A DNA stretch of 64,000 nucleotides from positions 9,152,501-9,216,500 of the forward strand of contig CM076958.1 of assembly GCA_039566865.1 (NCBI GenBank), read 5' to 3'. The position numbers and the translations under genes were made by a program. The notes beneath the pieces are model-generated. The model had not been told where the DNA came from and ran no database searches. It saw only the letters and a program-made list of their open reading frames with translations. Source of the stretch: Aurelia coerulea. Lineage: Eukaryota; Cnidaria; Scyphozoa; Semaeostomeae; Ulmaridae. Every line of letters begins with the position of its first letter. Positions within the stretch are counted from its first letter, which is position 1. Shown here one piece after another: positions 36,101 through 47,014 of the stretch.

Positions 36101-36986
36101 TAAGGTTACTGTAACCGTTCAGGCGGCGATTAAGAAGCTCCGTTTACCACGGCCGTTCGTCAAAATATGCCAAACAAACTTATGCATCATTCGACGCAGA
36201 ATTAAACGTAGAATATCATGAAAATATATTCAGTTGATTCAATAAAATCGCGAATGATTTGTTCAAGATTTTAGGCAAAATCGACCACCCTCGGGAAAAA
36301 ATCTTTGTGTACCCCAATGATAATCGTTGGACCACAACTTTCTATTTACCAAAGACTTAAGGCCCTGAACTGCAAAACCGTGTCACGAATTTTTGATAAA
36401 GGTATTGCCTTGAAATGATATCATTTTAAATAAATGTAAATGTCTTAAATGTCTTTTTTAACTTTCAGAGCCTTGTAAAAATCGGACCAGTGGATCTACC
36501 ACAAATCGCGGACACGGTTTCGTAGTTATATGCATTGTGGCTCTGTGTGCCAAGTTTCAAGCGATTCGATTGGCCTGTTGGGTACACAAAGATTTTTTAT
36601 TACCCACCAGTACTCGGGAATCCTGTTTCGAGAAATCAGGCTTTTATCAAAATGAAACAAAAATTGCGGGAAATACGATTATGCATGAAAGGTCAAGCAA
36701 TTAGGCTTAAGCGCGGTATTGGTAGAGCATTATGTCAATAACACAGCAGCACGGGATGTCATGAACATAGCTGCAAGGTCAAGTGAGTTTACTTTAATCC
36801 GCTTATGTATATTCCCGCAATTTTTGAGAAACAGGATTGCTCCTTTTAAAATGCTCAAATTTCCAAGTAATTGTGACTATTTCTGGAAGTGAGTTGGTTT
36901 AAACAGTCCTCAAATACTTATACCATCAGATTATGACAAAAACGAAAAATCGAGCATTTGTCGTCTGAACAGTTACAGTAACCTAA
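36101..36986. mobile_element. Non-autonomous element with TAA flanks (PIF/Harbinger-like)
   Basis: The element 36104-36983 has ends GGTTACTGTAACCGTTCAGG and, inverted, GGTTACTGTAACTGTTCAGA. TAA flanks both ends (36101-36103 and 36984-36986). A 3-bp TWA duplication is typical of PIF/Harbinger. It is 880 bp long and non-coding. Confidence 0.65.
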
Positions 36987-37756
36987 AATGAAAGCATCTT
37001 AGCTCTTTTATCCCCAATTTTGAGGAATTACATACAATATTACCGAATCAAATGAACAAATTCGACATATTTATCAAAGCAGTATCCAAATTAACCTGCA
37101 CACTTTTTTAGCTAAATAAACTGAAATTTTGGCATTCTTTTTAATACAAATGAAGGAGGATAGAGAGTGGGGCTTCTTTAGAACATTTAGCTTAGAAGGG
37201 AGGGCTTACCAGAGAGGGAGGGGTTTATTAGAGAGGGGAGCTAGGGAGCTAAAAAAGAACTTTTCTTCAACCTCAGTCCCCAGAGTCTTTGTCATGTTTG
37301 GACTTCCCAAAATAAGAAATTGTAAGAAAAGTACGTCTAAACTAATTTTTTTTAAAAACTAAGGTCAAAGATTGCCAGACAGTCTCTTAACCCTAATCCA
37401 CATGGGGGGGGGGGGGGGGTTGATTGGACCAATTAGCAATTTTTTCAAGTTTTTTCGAGCTTTTTCAATGAAAAACACTCTAAGGATACATTTGTTATAG
37501 ATAATCACCTATTTTCAGGTTCTTTTGTCTCTTTTTACATAGAATAAACTAATCGCACAAATGACGTCATAAGAATCGGCTAATTTCTGCCAAAATATCA
37601 CTCCAAAATCGTTATTTTCAATAAAATAATATTTTATCACCAAATATGTTGACAAACTGAACCAAAAACTGCATAAAGTTCATGCAAAATCTTCATTAAA
37701 CTTGAATTCAACTTGGAAGCCTGATTTTCACAGATTTTCGGCTTCGTGACGTCACT
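36987..37756. other. Composite interior, simple repeats
   Basis: It holds GAGAGGG-rich text at 37195-37245, a G17 run at about 37404-37420 after TTAACCCTAATCC, and AT-rich sequence. No gene. Confidence 0.5.
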
Positions 37757-39806
37757 CAGGGGCGAAAATTGAGGGGGGGTATGGAGGGGTGTGACACCCC
37801 CCCCCAATCTCAAATATTGCGGATTTCGCAGGGCAATGGAAGATTTTGCAGGGCGCCAAGAAGAATTTTATAACAGCGCAGCAACCGCGTAACAAGTCTT
37901 GCAGTCATGCTAAGCTGTCTTGAAATTTGCAATCGGTTGTCAATTTTGGAACTGTTTCAAACGCAAATGTTACCTGGCAAAACGCAAAACCCACCAATAT
38001 TAAGGGCACATAACTGCCGGTTAGTCGTAGTGACTGACATCTCCAGCTTGGTAGAGAAGGTCTTTCAAAAATGCTGTGTGCAGGACTCATTTAACTATAT
38101 TAACCAATCCTTTTTATTTGGCAAGAACCCTTTCGAGGCAATCGCTGTCTTTTGTGGCAACTTTGCTCAGTTGATCAATCTAATGTCCAGGCATTGTCCT
38201 ACTTTGAAGGAATGGTTCGAACACAAACGTTTGAAGCCTTAGAGCACTAAATACACCAGCGCAGGATCTCAAAACGAGTTGATGCATTTGCTTGCTGAGG
38301 ATGTCAGAAGGCAGAAGCAGGATAAAAACTGAAATCGCTGCGCCAGGAATCCACTCTGTGTCTGCCAATCAGGAATCAGGAACGTAGGAAGCATCTCAAA
38401 CTGGGTGGGGGGCACGACACGTCAAGGGTACTTTTTTCATTAAGCCAAAGGGGCACTTGCTGAAAACAGAAAGGGCACTAAGATAAATTGATTGTAGCCT
38501 CAAGGTTCGTTGCCAATGACGGAGCTTCACGCGAGAGAGTTGTTGAAATGAAAGAATGCATTGATAAGCATGGAAAAGACACAACCAAAGATGTTCTTGC
38601 TTCACTTGAGGACAATGGCATTGGTATTGGTGGTTAATCTCTCCAAACCTATGATTTTGCTGCGTCGATGTCTGGACGGATCAAGGGTACTCAGCGTTGT
38701 TTACAGGACATGTTAGACAGATCAGTACCTTACATTCCCTGCCAGGGGCCTCGATCCAATACCATTAACGAGTACTGCTGCCAGCGGAGCGCCGTTGTGA
38801 CCCAGGACTGGAAGATATTTGCGTATTTTTAAGTGGAAGCTGTAAACGATACAAAGTTTTTGGAAATACCATGAAAAAGGTAGAGAATTCCCTGAAACTG
38901 AGAATTTTTTCAAAAAAGTTTCTCTTGCGCACAATCAATTGATTCAGTCTGGCGAAGCTATGAATGCATCTCAAGAACGATTGATGAAGTAGTGAATGCA
39001 GATGTAGTAGACTTGAAAATTAAAGTAAAAGTTAAAGCTCATTGATGCAACTGTAGAGAATCTGGAGGAAATATGAAATGATGAAACGGCAATGAATTTG
39101 CAGCTGGCTTCTATGGTTGCCTTTGCTGAAAAGCAAGAAATCAACCCGATATCAGAATACTAACGTCACTACAGAGTGAGAAGTCCACCCAGACTAATTG
39201 ACGAAAATCTAGCAACAACGGCTGTGTTGTCGTGCCAAGAATTTTACCAGAAGGAAATGTGCTTGGTCTTTGATTCTCTTATTGCTGAGTATTCTGAAAA
39301 TATGAAAGCTTGCCTCTGCCACCAATGAAAAAGCCAAGCAAATAAACAGTTGAAGACATTTTTGCAAGTTATTTTCCTTCTGCCCATCACTGGCGGATTT
39401 AGGGGGGGAGCAAATGGGGGCAACTGCCCTTTCCTTCACGATGAAAACTCAGCTTGGCACCTCTTTTTTGGCGAAAAAAGCGCCCCTCATCCCCTTCACC
39501 CCTCACCGCCTCTCATATATGACGCGAGATGTAAACTTTATTACAAAGCCAAATCAAAACTGACATCAAATAATTCATGTCCAGTATTGACAAATAGATA
39601 TTGCACAGCAGTTAAGTTTCAAATATTTTTCTGTTGCTATTGCTTAGAGACTCATCCTTAAATGACAAATTTACATTGGTAAAGCCTTTACTAGCAACAT
39701 ATACAGTAGACGAACGTTTGCCTTGAGGTCTGCAGGGCACCACTCACTTTTGCAGGGCAAAAACCTTTTTCACCCCTCCGAAATTATTGGTCTAGTTACG
39801 CCCCTG
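37757..39806 (+). mobile_element. hAT relic, copy 2 of the composite
   Basis: It is near-identical to 21072-23119, with two extra C in the C run near 37800 and single substitutions near 39039 and 39430. The right end CGCCCCTG abuts GGTAACGT. Confidence 0.78.
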
Positions 39807-40610
39807 GGTAACGTCTGGCAAGAGCAGAGGGCAGTCCTTCACAGCGGCCCTTTCACTGTGGCGAATGAAGGAATTTTGGGGGGAGGGGCATCATGGAAAC
39901 ATCCCAGGTCGGTGCATTCTATCGTGTTTTATTCAAACAAATCTAATTCGAAGGAAGGAGCGTGCGTTTAGACCAAAAATCCCAATGGTAACGTCTGGCA
40001 AGAGCGGAGGGCAATCCTGTTCATCGTTATTTTTGGAGAAAATAAATTACGTAACACACCGGAAAGTGTCATTGGTTTCTACTGTGATTGGTGGTTTGTT
40101 CTCATCTTATTGCTCTCGCAAAGAAGGAGAACAATGCATACAAAGACAGTGCTCACGGCTATCAATACTGTGGTAACGTCTGGCAAGAGCGGAGGGCAAT
40201 CCTTCACAGCGGCCCTTTCACTGCGGCGAATGAAGGAATTTGGGGGGGGGGGGGCATCATGGAAACATCCCAGGTCGGTGCATTCTATCGTGTTTTATTC
40301 AAACAAATCTAATTCGAAGGAAGGAGCGTGCGTTTAGACCAGAAATCCCAATGGTAACGTCTGGCAAGAGCGGAGGGCAATCCTTCACAGCGGCCCTTTC
40401 ACTGCGGCGAATGAATAAAATAAAATAAAAGTTTGAATAAAATACGAGTAATGGAACCAACCTGGAATTTTTCCCCCCCAAAATTCCTTCACTCGGCGCA
40501 GTGAACGGGATGCTGTGAAGGACTGCCCTCCGCTCTTGCCAGATGTTACCCATGGGATTTTTTTGCCTAAACGGCGAGACACCTTTTTTGAAATCAGATT
40601 TGTTCTGTTT
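39807..40610. repeat. Array of 180-bp repeat units
   Basis: Direct units start at 39807, 39987, 40172 and 40353 (the last truncated). An inverted partial unit lies at about 40470-40610 (CTGCCCTCCGCTCTTGCCAG). Unrelated sequence fills 40020-40160. The short ORFs here are repeat artefacts. Confidence 0.8.
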
Positions 40611-40929
40611 GAAATGAATAGGTAAAGGCTGTCTACATGGAGGGAGTAGTGTGTTGCAATCCCGTGCAATGGTTGATGTGATTGATGAACTGCCCTTGGG
40701 CTTCGAACCTTCGATTTGTGCGCCAACTGCAAGGTGCTTACGATTGTTTGTCCATTTCAATATTTCTGTATTTTCACATTAAATTTATATTTATAATAGT
40801 GCTAAATTATTTGTGTTCAAAGTATTTTAGACAGCACAAATACTATCCAAATCTACCACGTGCAGCACGCTATCAGCATCACCATCTCCATTCTCCATTT
40901 CAATCGTTTAGTGAGGGGGACTTTGGGGG

Positions 40930-41170
40930 GTACTAGAACCCGCAAACCCGGACCAAAATTAGCAAAAATCCGAAAACCCGCAAGCAAAAAATTCGAAACC
41001 CGAAATTGCACTTCGGAACGTACATTGGAATTTATTTTCCCGAAACCTGAGCATCAAAATTGGCCAAACCCGCAACCCGTGGAGCATCTCAAAACCCGAA
41101 AACCCGCACGATTTAGACGTAAAACCCGAAACCCGAGGGCTAAAATTGGTCAGACCCGCAACGAGTGAAA
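40930..41170 (+). repeat. Degenerate AAACCCG simple repeat
   Basis: Repeated AACCCGAAACCCG-like text (for example CGAAACCCGAGGGC, AACCCGCAA). Flanked by GACTTTGGGGGG and, inverted, CCCCAAAGCCCCCC, so the segment may be a small inverted-repeat element. Confidence 0.6.
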
Positions 41171-41257
41171 CCCCAAAGCCCCCCTCTTTAGTTTGTTGTG
41201 AAATGTCATTGGGATATCCCCTTCTTATTTGTATATTCCAGATGAAGAAAAGATAAC

Positions 41258-41348
41258 TTGCTATCGATCATTCAATCACATAATCATTGAACACAAACAT
41301 TCACCAGACGTCATCACGTAATCCTATTGTCTGTACTAAAATAGATTA
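41258..41348 (-). repeat. 91-bp perfect inverted repeat, right copy
   Basis: Exact reverse complement of 20631-20721. On the outer side it is followed by AAGCTACACTCC, unlike the outer side of the left copy. No shared target duplication. Confidence 0.85.
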
Positions 41349-41455
41349 AAGCTACACTCCCATGAATAGACCCAACGCTGCTGGGGCTTAGCTGCCCTTC
41401 AGATATATTTCAACCTTATCGTGAATATTTCCTCATAAGCATCGGACAAACACAA

Positions 41456-41706
41456 GGTTGCATTTTCTCATCATTAGGGCAAGTTGGGCTTAGAGGGAAC
41501 TAGCCCATCTCCCGAAAAACAAATAACCCTCCCGAAGGTAGGGTTGGAAGGAAAACCTTCACTTTTCCCGCCACAGAACACGAAGCGAGGAAATGAAGTG
41601 AAAAGAAGCGCAGTGTTCCCCCCAACCCACACCAAGAGGAGAGAAAGAACGCAAGACCCGAATACGAAACAGGGTCGAAGCGAGATTAAGATGAGAAAAT
41701 GCAACC
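41456..41706. mobile_element. MITE-like element, 251 bp, 17-bp perfect TIR
   Basis: GGTTGCATTTTCTCATC (41456-41472) is inverted at 41690-41706. No matching flanks. Non-coding. Confidence 0.6.
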
Positions 41707-42499
41707 CCGGTAAGCGATAGCTAGGATGATACTTTGAAATACCTGCATTGCCAACCAGAGGCGAAAGAGCACATCTTATAAATGAAAACGAAGTTTCTTA
41801 CCAAATCTGAGGCTCCATGCCTCGTGCTAATCCAAAGTAGAATCGCATTACTGCCACAAACTGGCCTGCAAAATGGCCTGCCAACTTAGCTGAAAAGGAA
41901 AACATATGGCTCGAAGGCCACACACACATAACACACATACACACAAGCAAGCCCGAAGGCCATTTTCAACACGCACTGCTCGACTCGCTGTCGAGACTTT
42001 TAGACTTAATTTGCAACCACTCCGCACGAGTGTGCAAAATTTACTAAATTCTCAAATCAAACTCTGTTTTATACTGCAAGAAGAAACCATGCCACATGTT
42101 CGACTATCATTGAGCACGTAGATAATAAAACACATGACATCTCTAGAGAGTCAAAATCTATGGTATTGCAAATCGCCAGAGGCGTAATAAACAATAAACA
42201 GCATGTTCGTTGCTTTAACTCCGATTAGAATTTCATTCTAATCTGCATTTAGGAGCAACGTGGGCAGGATCCTGCACTACCATTTGCAAACGGTGTATAA
42301 AACTTGGAACTTCTTCCAAGAAATCTTGAACTGAATCTCCTGCAACTGCGTTCCCTGATGGTGCACAATGAACATAACAAAATATGCTTCCAAATATTAT
42401 AATCAAACTTAACATGATGATCGCCTAATAATCGTATTGCTCCAGATCCAGATTTATGCTTAGTAGGCCTGCTTAGGCCATGTAGACATTTGTTGTTGT
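41707..42499. other. HECT-B intron, no gene recognised
   Basis: It includes a CA-rich tract (ACACACATAACACACATACA, about 41922-41945) and a TTG run at 42489-42507 adjoining the minisatellite repeat. Nothing coding is supported. Confidence 0.5.
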
Positions 42500-43155
42500 T
42501 GTTGTTGTGAAGCATTTGCTGTTGTTGTTGTACGTCCGGTCTAGCGTCGCCGTCACCATGGTTTCATCATATGTTTTATGCACTTGCACACGTTGCTATG
42601 GTTTCACCATGATTTGTGAGTTTCACAAAATGATAATGAGAAATGCGGAACAGAATGATAATGTGATAATATACGGAATGAGATTGGAACGCACAGAATG
42701 AGAATGGAACATGACACAATGATAATATGGAAACACATAACGATAACTGGGAAGTACAGAAATATAATTTTAGAAAATGATAATAAAAATTCAACAAAAT
42801 GATAATATGATTTTGCAAAATGATAATATAATTTTACACAAAATGATAACAGAATCTTACAAAATGATAATAGAATTTTACAAAATGATAATAGAATTTT
42901 ACATAATGATCACAGAATTTTACATAATGATAACAGAATTTTACATAATGATAATAGAATTTTACATAATGATAATAGAATTTTACAAAATGATAATAGA
43001 ATTTTACAAAATGATTATATAATTTTACAAAATGATAATAGAAACAACAAAATGATAATATAGGGTTGACAAAATGATAATATTAAACACAGATAATAAA
43101 TTAATTTTTTTGGCTTTGGCACTCCATAAGATATAGCTATGTCTATTCCCTTTAA
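42500..43155 (-). repeat. TTAA-bounded repeat with 21-bp minisatellite (right, inverted copy)
   Basis: Inverted relative to 5706-6480. It ends CTATGTCTATTCCCTTTAA (TTAA 43152-43155), with about 9 units of AATTTTACATAATGATAATAG, and shares the unique tail GTACGTCCGGTCTAGCGTCG. It lacks the internal segment 5730-5860 of the left copy. Confidence 0.8.
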
Positions 43156-43473
43156 AATTAGAAGTTACAATTTATCAAAGTGTGAAATCTCTAGGATCAA
43201 GCTTTCTTCTTTGAATCATTATTCGAGTTGCGATTGGCAGAATTCCATCATCTTGTTAACATTTTATATTTTCAAACCTTGATTCAAACATACATGAACA
43301 AAATTTACTTCTTGACTGCTACAAGTTTAAAACTTTTTATACAAGTGCAATGTCTGAAGCACGTTTGTTAAAGAAAAGATGTTTCTCAACGCTCTACAAT
43401 AATCCAGTTTAGCCAAGATTCTGATTTGTTTTGAATGATTTTTGTTCATTTTTTACTATCTGTGTTAACATAC

Positions 43474-43972
43474 CTTCGCCAAGCCGGATGCATCCTGGCA
43501 ACTCTAAGTAGGACAAGAAATATTCCTTTGTGCGACATTCTTCACTCGTACTTGTCATTGAAAATATGATCTCTTTCAGAAGTCGCTCCTTCGCATAAGC
43601 GTACGGGGCGGGGGGGCTGGGGGGGCGGCAGCCCCCCCAATGTTGGAAAAATCGTCGAAAATCAGCCCCAATCGGGCAAAAATCTGCCCTCAGTCGGGCA
43701 AAAGTGTTGGTAAACAATGGACTTTGTGTCGGGCCGCCCCCCTAGATTTCTTCTTCCCGTACGCTTATGCTCCTTCGTTACTTCCACCTTTGAGTAAACG
43801 AACTTCTCTCTGAAGCAGTTCGGATGATTCTTTAGTAATTGCAGAACATCTAACATTTTTAATCCCTCTGCGATTTGGTTTATGGCGGCTTGCCGTTTCC
43901 AAATAATTTCGTGCAGCAGCATGGTAGCAATGAGGTGCTCTTTTTTCTCCAATGTTATCAATGATGTCCATC
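43474..43972 (-). CDS. HECT-B exon 8, interrupted by a MITE
   Basis: The acceptor is TTTTAG at 43973 and the donor GAAG|GTATGT at 43473. Coding text WTSLITLEKKEHL and IIWKRQAAINQIAEGLKML precedes the insertion; ERLLKEIIFSMTS and YFLSYLELPG follow. Discounting the MITE and one CGAAGGAG copy leaves 315 nt in one frame. Reading through the MITE meets a stop at 43662. This is HECT N-lobe end and hinge sequence. Confidence 0.85.
43586..43777. mobile_element. MITE, 176 bp, 8-bp TSD CTCCTTCG, in a HECT-B exon
   Basis: The element 43594-43769 has 14-bp perfect TIRs, CATAAGCGTACGGG and CCCGTACGCTTATG. CTCCTTCG flanks it exactly at 43586-43593 and 43770-43777. The interior shares GGGCTGCAGCCCCCC-like and ATCGGGCAAAAATC-like text with 33846-34023. 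Confidence 0.93.
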
Positions 43973-45146
43973 CTAAAATTGGAATGAGAAGACATTGCGT
44001 TATTGCCTGAATGCTAATAGGTGCTCATTTTCATTTCAAAAATGCATCCCTCGCACCACCGCTATTCAAACGCCCAGAGACCATATTTGGTATACTAATG
44101 GTAGACGTTATAAAAAAATAGGACAATAATTATCTATCAATCTACTTTGATTTTAAAAAGAGGATTTAGAAAAAATTAATTAATACAGAAATTCAAATAC
44201 CAACAGGATGGATTGTCAATGAGGTGGGGGGTAGTTTGGATTGTCAGAGTTTAATCGTAGTTATTGCTGATGTATTTTTAGTTTTTGCAGAAATTGTTCT
44301 TTGATTTTACATTTCGTCTGTCAGATTGGATTTCATTCCAGATTTTGACATAGGTACAAAGTATTGATCTTTGTTTGTAGCTGTGGTGCTACGAGGAATT
44401 ACGAAGTTTCCCATGGAATAGAATCTAGTTCGATACCTGTGCATTGAACTAGCTTTTTGAAAAGAATTTTTGAGATTACCGTGTGAGGAATTAATATCAA
44501 ACATGAATTTCGCAACTTTGATTTTGCCGCTTCATATTCTCATATACCAGGTAGAGTAATTGTCTTAATAATTGTAGGTTGGAAAATTTTTTGAATGCTT
44601 AAGAAGCAGGGGGGTCCCAATGAACAGGCGGTATGTAGATACCTCAGACTATACTCTTGGCAAAAATATTTGGGACAAGTCACAAAATTGCACTACTTCG
44701 GTCTTTGATTACGTGCCCCCCGCCCCTCTATTTCAATGTTGCTTGAATCAAATGCCATTCGACCTTGCCAACATTGAATAGGGGGGGGGGGGGGAGATCC
44801 TGTGGTCCTGCACCTATGTTTTCGCCTCGATACTTTTGTGGGAAAATAATGAAAACAATAGAATTTGCTTATGTCTCAGCTTTTGGCCAGGATTGTAGAA
44901 GTACCATTTCTAGCAGATTTTAAACGATTTGGCCAGCGTTAAGCTGACGTTTTCGACATACATTATAAATTTAGATTAGTCTGCCTCGACCTTTTTGCAC
45001 ATATTTTCCATGAAAAAAATTAACGGGGGTTCCTTATGAGGGTCATTGGTGGGGAAATTTCTAGAACTTTATTGAATGGTAGGACGTATTTTTTGAACCC
45101 GAGAGAACATATTTTCAACATAGAAATATTGACAAGAAGGGCTTAC
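43973..45146. other. HECT-B intron 7
   Basis: No gene. G-run (about 44780-44795) and AT-rich sequence. No terminal repeats found. Confidence 0.5.
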
Positions 45147-45225
45147 CACATTTCTGTGCATAATCAATCACATCGGGCTTCTCGGCAATTTTGTCAAGGT
45201 CGGATTTTCCCTCTGTCTGCGCAAT
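45147..45225 (-). CDS. HECT-B exon 7 (79 nt)
   Basis: The acceptor is CATTCATAG and the donor TGTG|GTAAGC. It encodes IAQTEGKSDLDKIAEKPD then VIDYAQKC and ends with one G that exon 8 completes. Phase and length bridge exons 6 and 8 exactly. Confidence 0.75.
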
Positions 45226-45741
45226 CTATGAATGTGTGTAGGAGCCAATATTAATGTTTTAATGGCGTTTGGTTTAAGACTCTACTTTCTGCCTTAAGTA
45301 AGACTGTAGCTAAAAAGGCTAAGACGACAGTTTCCGAAATTCTACTCGAATGTATTCAGAAATCTATTATATAGCACCATTACTTCAATGACGTTGAGTC
45401 ATTTTTAACCAGTCAAACGGAATCCTAAATTCAAACTACCTCCTTTACAGGCAGTAAAGACACTTGAACTTGAAGTTATCAGCTTTATTTTCTCATTTCA
45501 TTGATCTGCATACTTACAAAAAATACAAATAAGCTTTTTATCTAACAAAAATTGATAGCATACATTCACACGGTTGGTCGGAATGTCGTATTCTTTTAAA
45601 TCTTCATTTTCATACAAAGATGAACGGATGTGCCAAAAATTTTATTTTTGTACCAATGGCCACTGATGCACAATATTTAGACACAAATTGAAGCCAAAAT
45701 GAATACAATAGACATGTAATAGCTATGTTCAGTCAACTCAC
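45226..45741. other. HECT-B intron 6
   Basis: AT-rich, nothing recognised. Confidence 0.5.
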
Positions 45742-45863
45742 TTCTTCGATCAGTTCCCTTGCATCAGTATCTGGAACCAGGTCTATGCTGCAGCTCGGTA
45801 GACAATCTTCTGCACTTCCGACTGTCAGGTACGTATATACTGGCTCTGCTAAGAGTGGGAATC
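45742..45863 (-). CDS. HECT-B exon 6
   Basis: The acceptor is TTCTCGCAG and the donor GAAGAA|GTGAGT. It encodes GFPLLAEPVYTYLTVGSAED and ends DARELIEE. This continues the HECT N-lobe after ANGGIG. Confidence 0.8.
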
Positions 45864-46639
45864 CTGCGAGAAAGAAAGCATGGTTAGTTTTTGTTGTAGT
45901 CACTGCTGATATTGTATGAAACTGAACTACAAAGCTTGGTTCCTACTCGCACCAAGACAAGTGCCGTAAATTGCGTCTATTTTAGCCCAATTTAAGGCCG
46001 TGGGTAGAAGGCTAACGCTACGGAGGAAAAGCAGCGAAACAATGTAAAGCAGAAATGTTCCTTGAAATCTGCAAGCCTGGAGTCAGTTGAAAATATTGCC
46101 GAAATTCAGACAATAGGCCCATTGTCCCTTTGAATCAAGGAATGGTTAGTGTCTGATAAATAAGGCTGATATACAATGTTAATGTCTGACACCATGTTTT
46201 TTTCATACTACCAATGTGCAGATATAATAGTAAGCAATGCATATCAGCAGCACACATCCAGGTGTACTTGAAAGGTAGCCATGCAGGAGTTGTAGACTGT
46301 CGTTTCTGAAGCATAAGCTGCCACTTTTGCTGTTATCAAGTCATGAATATGCCAGTCATAAGCCCTTTCAAGACCCATTAGCACCACTCCCACAATGCCC
46401 GACTGATCGATTATTCTACGGAACATCTCTACGACATGAAACAGTGCGTGATTAGTAATAAAAACCCTCCCTAAATCCACACAGAAGATTGGAAAGATTT
46501 GGTTGGATGAATGACAGCATCTGGGCATGAATATTTCAAAAACCTTCAACAAGGTAGACAATACAACAACTTCAAAAATGATATCGCTCTTTTTGCTGGG
46601 TAATACTGTACAGGCTGTACACTCATGAAACCTACTTAC
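45864..46639. other. HECT-B intron 5
   Basis: A minus-strand open frame at about 46244-46440 starts MFRRIIDQSG, but it does not align with HECT and its flanks do not fit the exon phases. It is treated as non-coding. Confidence 0.5.
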
Positions 46640-47014
46640 CAATGCCACCATTTGCAATTGAATGGGCGATGACTTTCCCAACAATCTTGAAATGCCCCAA
46701 ACGCAGACTGCTGCTGGACATAACAGGCAGCAAGCTGTTTGATATTCCCTCAAACAAACCAACTTCTGTACTTGCTAACTTGTTCGCAAGAAGCTGAAAG
46801 AACTCTCTTCTTGGGCCACCAGCATCTATTCCTTGCTCTATTCCAGCAAACTTCACGCGGAATGGTCGGGAATAATCGCATACTCTCTTGTCTCTCTTGT
46901 AGAAAGAGAATGATTGTTGCCAAAGAGCTTCTCTCTCAACTTCTAGGATCTGAGACACACCACTTACTTTCGTTTCGAAATAATCAGAAATACTAATTGA
47001 ATCCATGTCACCAT
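46640..47014 (-). CDS. HECT-B exon 5: start of HECT N-lobe
   Basis: The acceptor is TTTTTTAG and the donor ATTG|GTAAGT. It has RVKFAGIEQGIDAGGPRREF and FKIVGKVIAHSIANGGIG, classic opening blocks of a HECT domain. It aligns with the HECT-A exon 14834-15360. Confidence 0.9.

Larger units (their letters stand above)
21072..39806. mobile_element. 18.7-kb composite hAT 'macrotransposon'
   Basis: Two near-identical 2.05-kb hAT relics in direct orientation (21072-23119, 37757-39806) bracket 14.6 kb. The outermost flanks carry an exact 8-bp duplication, GGTAACGT (21064-21071 and 39807-39814), while the inner flanks do not match. The uninterrupted target can be read in neighbouring 180-bp units (CCCAATGGTAACGTCTGGC). 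This is the signature expected if transposase used the outer ends of both copies and moved everything between them. Confidence 0.75.

Noticed and set aside
40110..40337. Overlapping ORFs with NVWQERRAVLHS text
   Set aside because: Translations of the 180-bp repeat unit in several frames.
20623..41356. Treating the 91-bp inverted repeat as proven TIRs of a 20.7-kb element
   Set aside because: Flanks GCCCAGGG and AAGCTACA share no duplication, and the interior is explained by other elements.
42777..43022. ORF of MIIEFY repeats
   Set aside because: Same minisatellite, inverted copy; not a gene.
46244..46762. 172-codon minus-strand frame within HECT-B
   Set aside because: It overlaps exon 5 in another frame and its other part does not align with HECT; phases of exons 5 and 6 already join without it.
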